This document shows, one piece after another, positions 33,999 to 43,779 of a stretch of 64,000 bases of DNA. Position 1 is the first letter of the stretch. Every line of letters begins with the position of its first letter. Below the pieces are notes generated by a model, which was given only the letters and a program-made list of their open reading frames with translations, was not told the origin of the DNA and made no database searches. Made by a program: the position numbers and the translations under genes. The DNA is taken from NCBI RefSeq assembly GCF_958450345.1, contig NC_088780.1, forward strand, positions 33,131,667 through 33,195,666, given 5' to 3'. Origin of the DNA: Calliphora vicina (taxonomy: Eukaryota > Arthropoda > Insecta > Diptera > Calliphoridae).

Positions 33999-35291
33999 GA
34001 TCGAAAAATTCTTAACATACATATATGTTTATAAAAAAGAAACCACTAAACTTACAGCTTTAATTTTTTTTTTATTTGATTGAAATTATTATTACAATTT
34101 ACAAAAAAAATTATTTTTATAGTTTTAATCACTAGTGATGAAATTTTGAACCTTTTTCGGAAACCCTTCCATTAACGTTTTTATAGTGCTTTCTGTCACT
34201 TTGTTCGAACATGTAGTCCATCTCCGTTTAAAATCTACCACACTTTTGGACACCTTTTTTGTACTCTTCAATTCTCTTTTAACAAGAGCCCAATATCTCT
34301 CCACTGGCCTTAGCTCCGGGCAGTTTGGAGGATTTGCCTCTCTTGGTACAAATACCACATTATTGTTCTTGTACCACTCAAGGGCTTGTTTGCCATAGTG
34401 ACAGGATGCCAAGTCAGGCCAAAAATAAGTGGACACATTATGAAGTCTTATGAATGGAAGCAGTCTTTTTTGTAAACATTCCTTGATGTAAATTTCGGTA
34501 TTTATAGAGCCCGTTGTAACAAATGAGTGGCTTCTTTTGCCGCAACTGCATATTGCTTGCCATACCAAGAACTTTCTGGGAAATTTTGTCTGCTTTTGGG
34601 TCCTAAACTTTTCTTCAACATTCCCTCGAGCATCAGCAACATAAAATTTTTGACCTGGAAGTTGCGAAAAATCTGCCAGAACATACGTTTCGTCATCCAT
34701 TATGCAGCAAGAATATTTTTTTATAAAACTTGACTTCAATTTCCGTGCTCTGTTTTTGGCCTCTAAATTTTTAGTAGCGTTCCTGTCAGGAACTTTTTGA
34801 GCCTTGTATGTTTTTAAACCTGCATTAGCTTTAACTTTTCGTACCAAATAGTCCGAGCACTGAGCTAACCGGGCTGCTTTCCTACCGGATGTGTTGGGAG
34901 CTCTTTTGAAAATGCGTTCTATTTTTTTGGCTTTAGAAACATCATGTGGACCATTCCTTCTACCTGAACCAGGTTTTCTATCAACTGACAAGTTCTCCCG
35001 GTACTGTTTAATAACATTGGAAACAGTTTGACGGCAGACCTTTGTATGCTTGGCCAACTTTTTGTAAGACCAAGTTGGGTTTTGTTGAAAATATTTAATA
35101 ATTTCAGTACGCACTTTTTTCTGGTCACTCATTTTAATCAGATTAACAAAAAAATTAATATAATTGACATTACACATAATAACTGACATGTTTTTCAAAG
35201 GTAACTTGATCAAAAAAAAATTCAAATAATACTTGGGTTAAAAAATGTAATGAAAAACGTGTGTTAAGAATTTTTCGATCTCACTCCTTAA
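33988..35291 (-). mobile_element. Complete Tc1-like DD37E transposon (1,304 bp)
   Basis: 30-bp perfect TIRs at 33988-34017 and 35262-35291 (outer end TTAAGGAGTGAGATCG), flanked by TA at 33986-33987 and 35292-35293. It holds one intact transposase frame on the minus strand and little else. Perfect TIRs and an unbroken gene indicate a recent insertion. It lies inside the TIR element 33172-35986. Confidence 0.95.
34125..35132 (-). CDS. Tc1/mariner-superfamily transposase, DD37E type
   Basis: Cut-and-paste transposase that would act in the nucleus on the flanking TIRs. From the ATG at 35132 it is 335 residues; the frame is open 31 codons further up, but MSDQKKVRTEII fits the family start. Order: helix-turn-helix (about residues 3-45, with YKKLAKHTKVCRQTVSNVI), a GRPR-like basic hinge (KPGSGRRNGP, about 54-63), a second helical DNA-binding part (ARLAQCSDYLVRKV), then the DDE domain: D147 in MDDETY, D240 in WPDLASCHYG, E278 in ELRPVERYW. 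There are 37 residues between the second D and E, the spacing of the DD37E (ITmD37E-like) group known from mosquitoes. All three catalytic residues are present and there are no stops or frameshifts, so it may be active. Related broken copies lie at 40560-40900 and 43780-45930. No intron or promoter could be identified. Confidence 0.93.
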   Translation of the reverse strand: MSDQKKVRTEIIKYFQQNPTWSYKKLAKHTKVCRQTVSNVIKQYRENLSVDRKPGSGRRNGPHDVSKAKKIERIFKRAPNTSGRKAARLAQCSDYLVRKVKANAGLKTYKAQKVPDRNATKNLEAKNRARKLKSSFIKKYSCCIMDDETYVLADFSQLPGQKFYVADARGNVEEKFRTQKQTKFPRKFLVWQAICSCGKRSHSFVTTGSINTEIYIKECLQKRLLPFIRLHNVSTYFWPDLASCHYGKQALEWYKNNNVVFVPREANPPNCPELRPVERYWALVKRELKSTKKVSKSVVDFKRRWTTCSNKVTESTIKTLMEGFPKKVQNFITSD

Positions 35292-35297
35292 TACATT

Positions 35298-35619
35298 CAA
35301 AGCAGATGATAGAAAACCCATACGAAGAAATAGGATCGTTTTAAAAATTGAACATACCCGAGGTGTCCTACTATGGGAACCGCTGGCCGCAGCCCTGGTG
35401 ATCCCATGTGGTCAAAATAAAAAATTTAAACTCGACAACACTTCTTCTTTGCGCATGTCAAAGCAGATGATAGAAAACCCATACGAAGAAATAGGATCGT
35501 TTTAAAAATTGAACATACCCGAGGTGTCCTACTATGGGGACCGCTGGCCGCAGCCCTGGTGATCCCATGTGGTCAAAATAAAAAATTTAAACTCGACAAC
35601 ACTTCTTCTTTGCGCATGT
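35298..35619 (+). repeat. Tandem 161-bp duplication within family R sequence
   Basis: CAAAGCAGATGATAGAAAAC occurs at 35298 and 35459, and the following 161 bp are nearly identical in both (one visible difference: GGGAACCG versus GGGGACCG). Includes ACATACCCGAGGTGTCCTAC and CACTTCTTCTTTGCGCATG. It continues to the family end CTATACCACTGTGCGG at about 35695. Confidence 0.9.
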
Positions 35620-35989
35620 CAAATTTCATTCAAATCGGACTAAGGATTTAAATTTATTTCCCTCCTGTTTTTCTATACCACTGTGCGGAGTTTTATCTGA
35701 TACGTCAATTAATATTTTGAATTAAATGTGTTTACAAAATGAATTACTGATTCAACTAATTTGACTGAAAACTAATATGAACTAAATTTTTTCTAAGCAA
35801 AAGCAATGAATTTACTTTATTTTACTCCTGATGGGTTAATGGTCGACAAAGGGTTAATTTTTTCTTAAATTTGTTGGAAATATAAGTATTTCTACCTATG
35901 GTCCAATTTTGGTATCAAACAGTAGAATACTTTAATAGTTATTAATTTCGCACGGAAAAAGTGATACTTTGAACTATAGTGCAGTGTAT

Positions 35990-36525
35990 AAGTTTTGTAT
36001 TCAGCATTTTAAGGCACAGTGTAATTCCCAACATTCCTTACCAGAATGTCTTTTTCTTTTTATTTTATTATTTGTATGTCTGCTTTTGTCTTGAATATTG
36101 TATTTTTACTAGTTTATTTTGTTTTTCATGTAAATTAAACTTTTCAATTAAAATTTTAGTCCTTTTTACATTTTTCAAGTTTGAAATTTTATTTAAGATA
36201 TTTAAGATATTTGGTACATAATTTAAGATCGAAAGGAAATTATTGTATTTAATACATAAATGTATTATTATATACATATGTAGTTATAAATGCAATAAGT
36301 AAAACGTGTTGTAGTGAATTCAAACATATTTCTTGGATTCTTCTTGAAAAATAATGTATTTCTCTCGCCAATATTTCTTTAATTTTGGTACAACTTGTCA
36401 AGCTCTTCAAAACAAGTATAAAGCAGGGACAGTACCGGTTATAAGTGATATCAAAAAAAAATCCATCCAAAACAGTAATTTTTCAACGCAAAAATAAAAG
36501 TTCGCATGAAACCCTTAAAAAGTGA
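35990..36525. other. A/T-rich DNA, no gene seen
   Basis: Short frames at 35979-36221 and 36068-36470 overlap on opposite strands, are biased in composition and lack motifs. Confidence 0.5.
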
Positions 36526-36644
36526 GTTTTAATTAGCCGTCATAATATAAAACTCATTTGAGGAGTTTTATTTTCCCTTCATAAAATAAAACTCATTTAA
36601 ATAATTTTATTTTTCTCATCGAAAAATAAAATACATTGATCATA

Positions 36645-37636
36645 ATATACCCTTCAATGAAACACAAATACACACCTCAATCAGCCCCAATTGCATAATC
36701 GATCCACTCACAATTGATGTCTCTCTTAATGATCAAAAAAAATCGACTACAAACTCAAATATTTACCAACAATTATTTTACGAAATTCAACAAAAGTTTG
36801 CTGATTATAAATTCTTCTATACCGATGGGTCAAAAACCGATTATGGAACTAGCTATAGTATAGTCGATAACGAAGGAAAAACAGTAATTAACTCTATTTT
36901 ATCCGAATACAGCACTAATTTTTCGGCTGAGATAATAGCTATATATAAGGCTACTCAGCATTTGAAAAATATTAGAGGAAAATTTGCCATATGTACTGAC
37001 TCCCTTTCCGCATTAAATGCTATACGAAATTTCAATAATGATCAATACTATCCAAGAACTATAAGACAAATAATAATTGAAAGACAGCCTCATATTAAAC
37101 TAATATGGGTTCCAGGTCATTCTGGAATAAAAGGTAATGATGATGCAGACAATTGTGCTAAAATTTCTTTAAAAGCCCCCCTTATAACTACACTAAATCT
37201 ATCATCGGACAATATAGCAAAATTTATTAAAGACAAATTTCTGAATAAAAAAAAAGATAACTGGAATCAAACTACTGAGTGGTATAAGAACAATAACCCC
37301 AAAAAAATAAGCGCCCACGAAATCCTCAAGAATACCGATTATAACTTACTTCCAGCAAAGGACCAAGTTAAAATTATACGTTTAAGGCTAGGACATACTT
37401 TAATTAGCCATTCGCACTTAATGGATAATAACCTACCAAAATTATGCAACTTTTGCGGATTTGACCCAGTTAGTATTAGACATATTTATTACGACTGCCC
37501 CCACGTAAACAGATCTAAGAACGCAATACTTAACGGTAATGACCTTTTCCAATTAATCGACATTCCCATGTCCAATAACAATATTAAATTAATAATAAAT
37601 TTCTTGAAACATTGTAATCTCTACAATTCCATTTAA
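36645..37636 (+). CDS. LINE ORF2 C-terminus: RNase H and CCHC motif
   Basis: About 330 residues. RNase H motifs are in order with all four acidic residues: FYTDGSK (about 36828), NFSAEIIAIY (about 36919), CTDSLSALNA (about 36995), then WVPGHSGIKGNDDADNCAK (about 37108). A C-terminal CNFCGFDPVSIRHIYYDC (C-x2-C-x8-H-x4-C, near 37447) follows, as in Jockey/I-like elements. The frame has no stops or shifts, so the copy is fairly young, but it lacks the catalytic reverse transcriptase and cannot move by itself. A conventional ATG start does not exist; the first in-frame TTG (36962) lies inside RNase H. Confidence 0.9.
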
Positions 37637-37742
37637 TTTTCTTAGATATCAATAAGCTTAAGACCCTCGCTGTCATAGCTTTATTTGTTATTGTACTAAT
37701 AATTAATTATAAGTATAATATGTAAATAAATAAATAAATAAA
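36645..37742 (+). mobile_element. 5'-truncated LINE (RNase H end plus A/T-rich tail)
   Basis: The frame enters at about 36645 with no start and runs to the stop at 37634-37636. A short 3' untranslated part of about 100 bp then ends in TAAATAAATAAATAAATAAA, a tail typical of I/Jockey-type LINEs. Endonuclease and most of the reverse transcriptase are missing, the usual 5' truncation of target-primed insertion. It lies inside the TIR element 36527-38024. Confidence 0.85.
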
Positions 37743-38054
37743 CATTTTATGTAAATTGATACCTAAAGCTTGCCGCTGGTTAGACCACCTTGCATTGCAA
37801 TTGAATAAATCGTCATTAAAATAAAAATAAGTGAGATTTTAATTTGTTATTGTTTGATTTGTGTTATTAAATTGTTGTTTTTTTCATAAACAAATAATTT
37901 ACAAAACAAATTATATCAGATAGACTCAATAAAGAAAAGTACTGACAAAAATAAGATAATAAACGAAATGAGTTTTATTTTCTGACGGGAAAAATAAAAC
38001 TCGACAAATGATAGCTAATTAAATTTCTATTTTTAAGAGTTTCAATCGAACTCG

Positions 38055-38807
38055 TATTATACCCTACACCACCATAGTGGGGAGGGTATAATGCGTTTGT
38101 GCAGATGTTTGTAAGGCTCAAAAATATTAGTCTAACACCCACCTTAACGTATAACGATAGACTTATAATCACTTTCTGAGTCGATTAAACGATGTCCGTC
38201 CGTCCGTCCGTCTGGTCGGCGGGCTGGCTGTCCATGTAAACCTTGTGCGTAGAGTACAGATCGCAATTTTGAAGATATTTTGATGAAATTTGGTACATAT
38301 AGTTTTTTCGGTCCAAGGACGAAGCCTATTGAAACTGGCTGACATCGGTCCATTATTTCACCTAGCCCCCATACAAATGTCCTCCCGAAATTGGACTTTA
38401 TCGGTCATAAATGTTTAATTTATGTATGTATCTCCACAAATTCCGTTCCAAATAAGTTTTATATACACAAAATTCATGTCACCAAATTTTGTTACGATCG
38501 GTCCATAATTAGTCATAGCTCCCATATATGCCCGCTTCCGAAAATCACTTTAACTTGCATAAATCGCTTAAAAATGTTGGTAAACACACAAAATTGAACA
38601 TAGTTAACTTTAATATAGACATAAATCACACGGCCTAATTTCATGGTGATCAGTCCATAATTGGTCATAGCCCCCATATAAGGCCCACTTCCGAAAATCA
38701 CTCAAAAATATAAATTATTGAAATTTTAAAAGAAAAATGTTTTTGCTCTTTTACTTAGTGTAGGGTATTATATGGTCGGGCTTGACCGATCATACTTTCC
38801 TACTTGT
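38055..38807 (+). mobile_element. DINE-1/helentron-like element, near full length
   Basis: Best reference copy in the window. The 5' end is a hairpin, ATTATACCCTACACCACC pairing with GGGGAGGGTATAAT; then TTTGTAAGGCTCAAAAATAT, GATGTCCGTCCGTCCGTC, CTGTCCATGTAAACCTTG, CACCTAGCCCCCATACAAAT, two copies of the TCGGTCCATAATTAGTCATA block, and the 3' end GGGCTTGACCGATCATACTT. About 750 bp, no coding potential. The small frames at 37975-38701 are the repeat read in both directions. Assignment to the helentron-associated DINE-1 type follows from the 5' hairpin and GTCCGTCCGTC core and is inference. Confidence 0.85.
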
Positions 38808-39279
38808 TTTTTTTGTTGAAAAATAACTGTTAACTGCAGAGTTGAGGTTACTTTTTTAATATAACCATAGATTCCGAAAAAGCACTTCATTACGAATCAA
38901 TTGGTATATGACAGCATAAGCCTCCGTTGACTCTTAAGATGGAGAGTTTTTGAGTTTAAATTTTCTGGATAATCATTATTTACGGTCCCTAGTATAAAGT
39001 ATATTGCCGTGGAGTCAGTCACCTTATCATGTGTGAAAGTTATAAATGAGCTGATGGATTTTCATCACGAAAAGCTTTATTGCGACATTTTTTGTTTAGT
39101 CTAACAAGTCAATCAAAATAGTCAATTCCCCGATTTTGCCTATTTCTAATGTCAAACATTCTGATCAACAAAGAATATTTCTAGAAAATTTCACCCCCTT
39201 ATTCCATATCTCTAATTAACAGACAGGCAGACTGACATAGCTAATTTGTCATTTAAAAGCCATCATGTGGTTATCAATA

Positions 39280-39960
39280 TATGTATATGGGGGATTTCAT
39301 GTCAAGTGAACAAACTTTTGAAATCGATGTCTTCCGATCGGGATGAAATTTGAACCAAGGTTAGTCACACATGTTTTTTCGCCAAATTTTAGTTTTCAAT
39401 AGATTGATGGTTGCGGTCGCCGTATTGAACGTAGCTCCATCCTGTTCAAACTATATTTTCAAGCAAAAAATCATTGACCATGCTGCAGTCGATCTCCATT
39501 AACCGTAACGAGAGTTCTGGCTTCATTTTTGAAGAAATAAATTCCAATGATGCTGCCAGCGTGAAAACAACACCAAACGGTTAATTTTTCTGGATGTAGT
39601 GGATTTTGTAGGGTCTGTTGTGGATTATTCTCGTTGCTCATATCGATGACTAATTTTCAAAGTTAATTTGGATAATTTGGCAGCGTTGTTCAAACGTCAA
39701 TCAATTCTTGATGAGTTGCCAGATAATACTGATCATAAATAACAAAATGAGAGAGAATTTTTCAACAAGATCGGCCAAGAACTCTCTGAGTTAGAGGGGG
39801 TCAAAATTTGACATTTTGGCCAAACAGGTGTTTTTTCTCATCCATGTAACTTATTACCTATTGTTCTTAGCAAAATGTGTCCCTAATAGTTTAGATAGCT
39901 AAATCATCAATCTTCAAGGTCTCTTGGCTTTTCGTGTGGTACCCATATTTAAGTCTATAA
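39280..39960. mobile_element. Copy of the 14131 TIR element, split by a mariner remnant
   Basis: 39283-39370 (GGGGATTTCATGTCAAGTGA, ATGTCTTCCGATCGGGATGA) matches the left end at 14131. After the mariner remnant, 39755-39935 (CAAGATCGGCCAAGAACTCT, TTATTACCTATTGTTCTTAG, AAAATGTGTCCCTAATAGTT) continues the interior of 14240-14370. The right end is missing. Confidence 0.7.
39385..39752 (-). pseudogene. Mariner-superfamily transposase remnant
   Basis: On the minus strand it reads LHPEK-like (about 39580), then a GIYFFKNEARTLVTVNGDR-like piece (about 39545-39490) and DGATFNTATATINLLKTKFG (about 39440-39385). These correspond to the middle of the DDE domain of insect transposases having a QQDGATCHTA-type second-D motif. 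Frameshifted, with N- and C-terminal parts lost. Inserted in a copy of the 14131 element. Confidence 0.7.
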
Positions 39961-40459
39961 AATTATTTATTAAATTTCTCTGTAAATTCTTTAATTTATT
40001 TCTTGTAGACTTTCATAAATTACTCCAGCTTTCCAAAATTCTTAAAACGTTTAAATAAATAACATATCGTTTTTTGTTTCATTTACAAACCTCAATATCC
40101 TTTGATTTTAAATGTTCATAACTTTAATCATTGTAATAACTTTTCACAAACACTCATGCGAACACATGCAGATTTGTCTCATAACACACTCACATCTCCT
40201 GCATATATTTTCAAATAAGTCCTTGTGACTTTTCTACAATCATGCATGTTGATGATGTCTTTTCTTGTTTATTGCATCTCGTTTCTTGTAAAGGGTCTTC
40301 CAATATGGACTTCCGAAATTTAATAGTTGATAGCTGTCATATTTTGCTGAATTGGCTGTCATTAATTTAGTTTGTTTTAGCAAATCACAACAACACTTGC
40401 AAGTGATAAAATTCTTTTATCGAAATGGGTGTTCCGCTTGGGAAATGTTCCGCGCAAAA

Positions 40460-40555
40460 ACATTTTTCTTTTAAAATTTCAATAATTTATATTCGTGAGT
40501 GATTTTCGAAATGGTCCTTATATGGGAGCTATGACCAATTATGGACCGATCTTTT
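40460..40555 (-). mobile_element. Helentron-like 3' part, fragment
   Basis: TTCTTTTAAAATTTCAATAA, GAGTGATTTTCG and TTATATGGGAGCTATGACCA, then GGACCGATC, matching the 3' half of the 38055 copy in reverse. Ends are lost. Confidence 0.75.
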
Positions 40556-40559
40556 CACA

Positions 40560-40900
40560 ACTTCCGGGTCAAGATTTTTATGTGGCTATTGAACGAGGTA
40601 ATGTTCAAGAATAATACCGGACAAAAAACAAACAAAATTCCCCAAGAAGTTTCTTCAGTGGCAAGCCATTTTCAGTTGTAGCAAAAGAAGCCAATCACAT
40701 CAGGTAAGATCAACACAGAAATTTATATTACGGAGTTTCTAAAAAACGGCTTTTACCTTTTTTAAAACAGCACAGAGTGTCTTTATAATTTGGCATCATG
40801 CCACTATGAAAAAAATGCCCTTGGCCTGAGGAAAGGTATTGACCTCGTCCAAAAAGGGAGCAACTATAAAATCTGTAAAGGGTGGATTTCCGGAAAAAGT
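40560..40900 (+). pseudogene. DD37E transposase relic
   Basis: Forward frames read FLKWQAICSCSKRS-like (about 40655) and a WHHATMKKMPLA-like piece (about 40793) that align with FLVWQAICSCGKRSH and DLASCHYGKQAL of the intact gene at 34125-35132. Stops and shifts throughout. Only the middle of the DDE domain is present. Confidence 0.65.
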
Positions 40901-40959
40901 ATGGTGAGACCTATTTCTGGATAATGGGTACAAAATTGTTGAATTTGGATCGATACCAA

Positions 40960-41345
40960 TCCACATGAGATCCAAAAACGTTTAATGCATCCAGAAAAAG
41001 TCACCGGTCCAATTTTCTTTGAAAATGATCGATGACTAGCAACTTCGTTGGGCCTGAATTACATGATATGGATACAAAAGACATTTGATTTCAACAGGAC
41101 GGTGCTACGTGCAACAAAGCTCATGCCACATTGGACATTCTGTACGAGCTATTTAAGGGCATGGTTATCTCACGTGGAGGTGATATAAAATGGTCACCGA
41201 AATAGTGCGATTTGACAGCATTCGACTCTTTCTTATGTGGTTTTCTTAAGTCGCAGGTCTATGCGAATAAACCACAAACGACAGCGGCTCTCAAAGCCAT
41301 CATAGCAAATGACATCCCAGCAGTTCTAGGATGCCAACTAGTTAC
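40960..41345 (+). pseudogene. Mariner-superfamily transposase relic (QQDGATCNKAH type)
   Basis: A second transposase type: GPELHDMDTKDI (about 41050), QQDGATCNKAHATLDIL (about 41096), then a GMVISRGGDIKWSP piece (about 41159), CDLTAFDSFLCGFLKSQVY (about 41209) and NKPQTTAALKAI (about 41267). This matches the C-terminal half of insect transposases in which a CDLTPLDFFLWG-like motif carries the third acidic residue. One stop replaces the residue before CDLT, and the N-terminal half is missing. Confidence 0.75.
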
Positions 41346-41671
41346 TTAACTAGCAACGTAACTATTTATTTTAACACGTACATTTCCTAAGCAGGGGGTC
41401 AACTCGCCCTCTTTGGATTACAATGAGACTGTCCGATAGCTGGTCCAAAGTAGTCAATGCTGGATTCACATACCGGTTACCAAACTGGTATTTGATCAGA
41501 TACATACTTTGTTATATTAACATGTAATGGTGCAAGCGGAAGCTAATTGACCTCAACTGGTTATTCCATAGACAATCCAATAACCATAAACAAATCTTCC
41601 TCCCACAACTCTCCAATAGATTACTTCTGGTGGGTAAAATAACGGCTTTCTAAAGTTAAGTATAAAATAAA

Positions 41672-41880
41672 CGTTTAAAGTGACTACACTTTAATTACTT
41701 AGAGACACTAAAGTGACAATTGACTTCACGCTAGGTGCAAAAAGAAAATAAGCAAAAACAAAATAAACTGAATGAGTATCAACACAATTTGTATAAAAGC
41801 AGTTTGTACGAATTACTAACAACACTTTTAGAGTGACTACACTTTAGATTACTTAGAGACACTTAAGTGACAATTGACGC
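41672..41880 (+). repeat. 153-bp tandem duplication
   Basis: AGTGACTACACTTTA and ACTTAGAGACACTNAAGTGA occur near 41680 and again near 41833. The spacer holds an A-rich segment. It is part of the GTAAAGGGTCTT element. Confidence 0.7.
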
Positions 41881-42039
41881 TAGATTACCTGGGATGTATA
41901 AAGTAATCAATTGACTATAAAGAGCACATACGTATCAAATGACACGATTCCAGCATAACTGCTGTGATCGTCAAATGAATAAACTTTGTTTTATTTAAAT
42001 TTAAAGATATGAAGTGCTCAATGAAAGACCCTTTACATA

Positions 42040-43070
42040 TATATTTATGTATGGGCGAGTGTGTATGTTGGAATATTTTGTCCTGTAAACTTGTATTATC
42101 CTTTCAATTTTTAGTGCTACTCCTACTTCGACTACTGTTTTTGTTGTTACTGGTTTACAGTTCATTATTTATAATTGTATGCATTTTTTAGATGAGTTTT
42201 GCCAACTTTTTTCACATATAAACTTACACATGCACATGTAGGACTTCTCCTTTTGCCTTCTAGAAATATTTGAGGGAGTGAAAAGAATAAAATTTGTTGA
42301 TGCAACTTGATCAACGAGTAATATTAAGTTTATTTTTTTTGTGCAAGCATAAATAGAGGAAGTAAGAAGTGAAGATATTTTAGACTGTTCGGTAGTGGCA
42401 GTGTTGAAATTGAAAAGGCAGTGGCGTTATGCTGTTTTCTATTCATGTTTAAAACTCCATTATTACGATCTTTGAATGGAAGGAAATTTCGATTTAAAAC
42501 ATTTGTAGGTCCTGCGCAGTAATTGTCAATACATTTCAAGGAATCTGTCAAGGAAGTATTCAAGGAAATTATCTTAACTGTCAGCATATATATTTTCAGA
42601 ATTCTTTCGAAGCAAGTCATCGGGTTATATATTTCAAGGAGTCTATCTATTAAGGAATGTTGTCACTTGTATATATAATTAATTGGAATTCTGCCATTTT
42701 ACATTTCGTTCTAAATTCCCATTTTTTAGTATGTAGTTCTTACCACCCCTGTTCTCTTTAGCAATTTTCATCAACTTTTGTACACTTTAACTAATTTCAG
42801 TAGTTAACTTCCTTAGGTTTTCATAGTTAACTTTCAACTTGTAGCAACATGAAGACTGGAATGCAGCAAAAAAATATAAAAATGGGAAAAATCAAGAAGA
42901 ACTTTATTTACAATCAGACACAAATAAGCACAATCACAAACTACAGTCGAGGACATAAAAGCACAACTTTGTTTTATTTGAAAATGTCTCTATATTTTCA
43001 AATCGAAAATAAGGAATATGGTTTCCTTTGAAAGTAGATAGAGTCTTGTACTGATAAACAATAGATACTT
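42040..43070. other. A/T-rich DNA, no gene seen
   Basis: No motif in the frames at 42009-42191, 42330-42620 or 42849-43031; the last is lysine/asparagine-rich. No recognised repeat until GGTACCGTGAAATAAC at 43075. Confidence 0.45.
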
Positions 43071-43151
43071 TCGGTACCGTGAAATAACACCCAACAAAAA
43101 TAAACTAATTCACAATCTTCAAAATTGAAATAACTCCGAAAGGGTAAAATT

Positions 43152-43702
43152 AATGCCCTAATTTTGTAATACGTAACGAAACGTTTTTTTCGAATAAATT
43201 TGTCATTTTTGAATTTTCATATTTTTCAAAACGTATTTTTCGTTTCTGTATATAAAATTGAATTTTATAAAACAGAACAAAACGTTCACAAGCGCTTGAA
43301 ACATCAAAATCAAACGTTGAGAATTTCTTTTCGTTTCAATACATTTTTCATAGATTTTTAAATTTTCAAAGAAAAAACATTTTTTTGAGAATGTGTTTTT
43401 TCTTTTTATACATAAAAACTACAACAACAAAAATTTGTTTTCCAAATAAATGTGAAAAACAATCAAAAATTTCAAAAATTTTTCAATAAATTTTATTTGT
43501 TGGAAAATAAATAAAAATAATTTAATTTATTTGGCAGAAAGTTGACATAAAAACGATATTTTCAAACTTGGTACCACATCAAAAAATTGACTTGAAACGC
43601 AAATATCGTTTCGTTTTATATAATACCAAATTTTTATTTTTTCGTTCCAAACGGAAACGCAAACGAAAATTCGTTTGAAGATACAAAATGAGGCCATAAA
43701 TT
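43152..43702. mobile_element. MITE-like element with GCCCTAATTTTGTA ends
   Basis: Left end GCCCTAATTTTGTA and right end TACAAAATGAGGCC are imperfect inverted repeats. Subterminal CGTTTCG / ACGAAACG motifs are repeated throughout (about 8 copies in 550 bp). No transposase. Flanks on both sides contain TTAAT/ATAAATTA, so the exact duplication is unclear. Confidence 0.55.
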
Positions 43703-43779
43703 ACTTCCAACAAATTTTTATTTTTTTAATCATGTTAGCTTTTAATTCGGTGACATCGTCACATTGTTTTAAAAGCCAT

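Larger units (their letters stand above)
33172..35986. mobile_element. TA-flanked TIR element (37-bp TIRs), carrying a nested transposon
   Basis: 33172-33208 and 35950-35986 are inverted copies, 36 of 37 bp matching, with outer end CA(G/C)TGCACTATAG. Both ends are followed by TA (33170-33171 and 35987-35988), as for Tc1/mariner/pogo elements. Without the nested DD37E insertion the element is about 1.5 kb. Its inside holds an 81-codon frame at 33753-33998 (KFWLKERPKDTKYDAIIKYI, CQKCGRKE) with a CxxC but no transposase I can recognise, and a family R piece at 35294-35695. Superfamily is inferred from ends only. Confidence 0.8.
36527..38024. mobile_element. TIR element with GAGTTTTATTTTC palindromic ends, carrying a LINE
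   Basis: Left end 36527-36605 and right end 37966-38024 are inverted copies: TTTAATTAGC with GCTAATTAAA, and GAGTTTTATTTTCCC with GGGAAAAATAAAACTC, plus AAAATAAAACTCATTT with AAATGAGTTTTATTTT. The terminal region is internally palindromic as well. Apart from the inserted LINE, the inside is about 300 bp without coding potential. Confidence 0.7.
40288..42036. mobile_element. TIR family GTAAAGGGTCTT: 1.75-kb mosaic copy
   Basis: GTAAAGGGTCTTCCA at 40288 pairs with TGAAAGACCCTTTAC ending at 42036 (14 of 15). Between them lie, in order, a helentron-like scrap (40460-40555), a DD37E transposase relic (40560-40900), a second, unrelated transposase relic (40960-41340) and two copies of a 153-bp repeat. 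The short copy at 32787-33171 lacks these inserts but shares both ends. Confidence 0.65.

Noticed and set aside
34186..34733. Plus-strand frames at 34186-34398 and 34527-34733
   Set aside because: They are antisense shadows of the intact transposase gene.
33172..35986. hAT assignment for the CAGTG-ended element
   Set aside because: Expected 8-bp duplications are absent (ATCCTTTA left, TATAAGTT right), while TA flanks are present on both sides.
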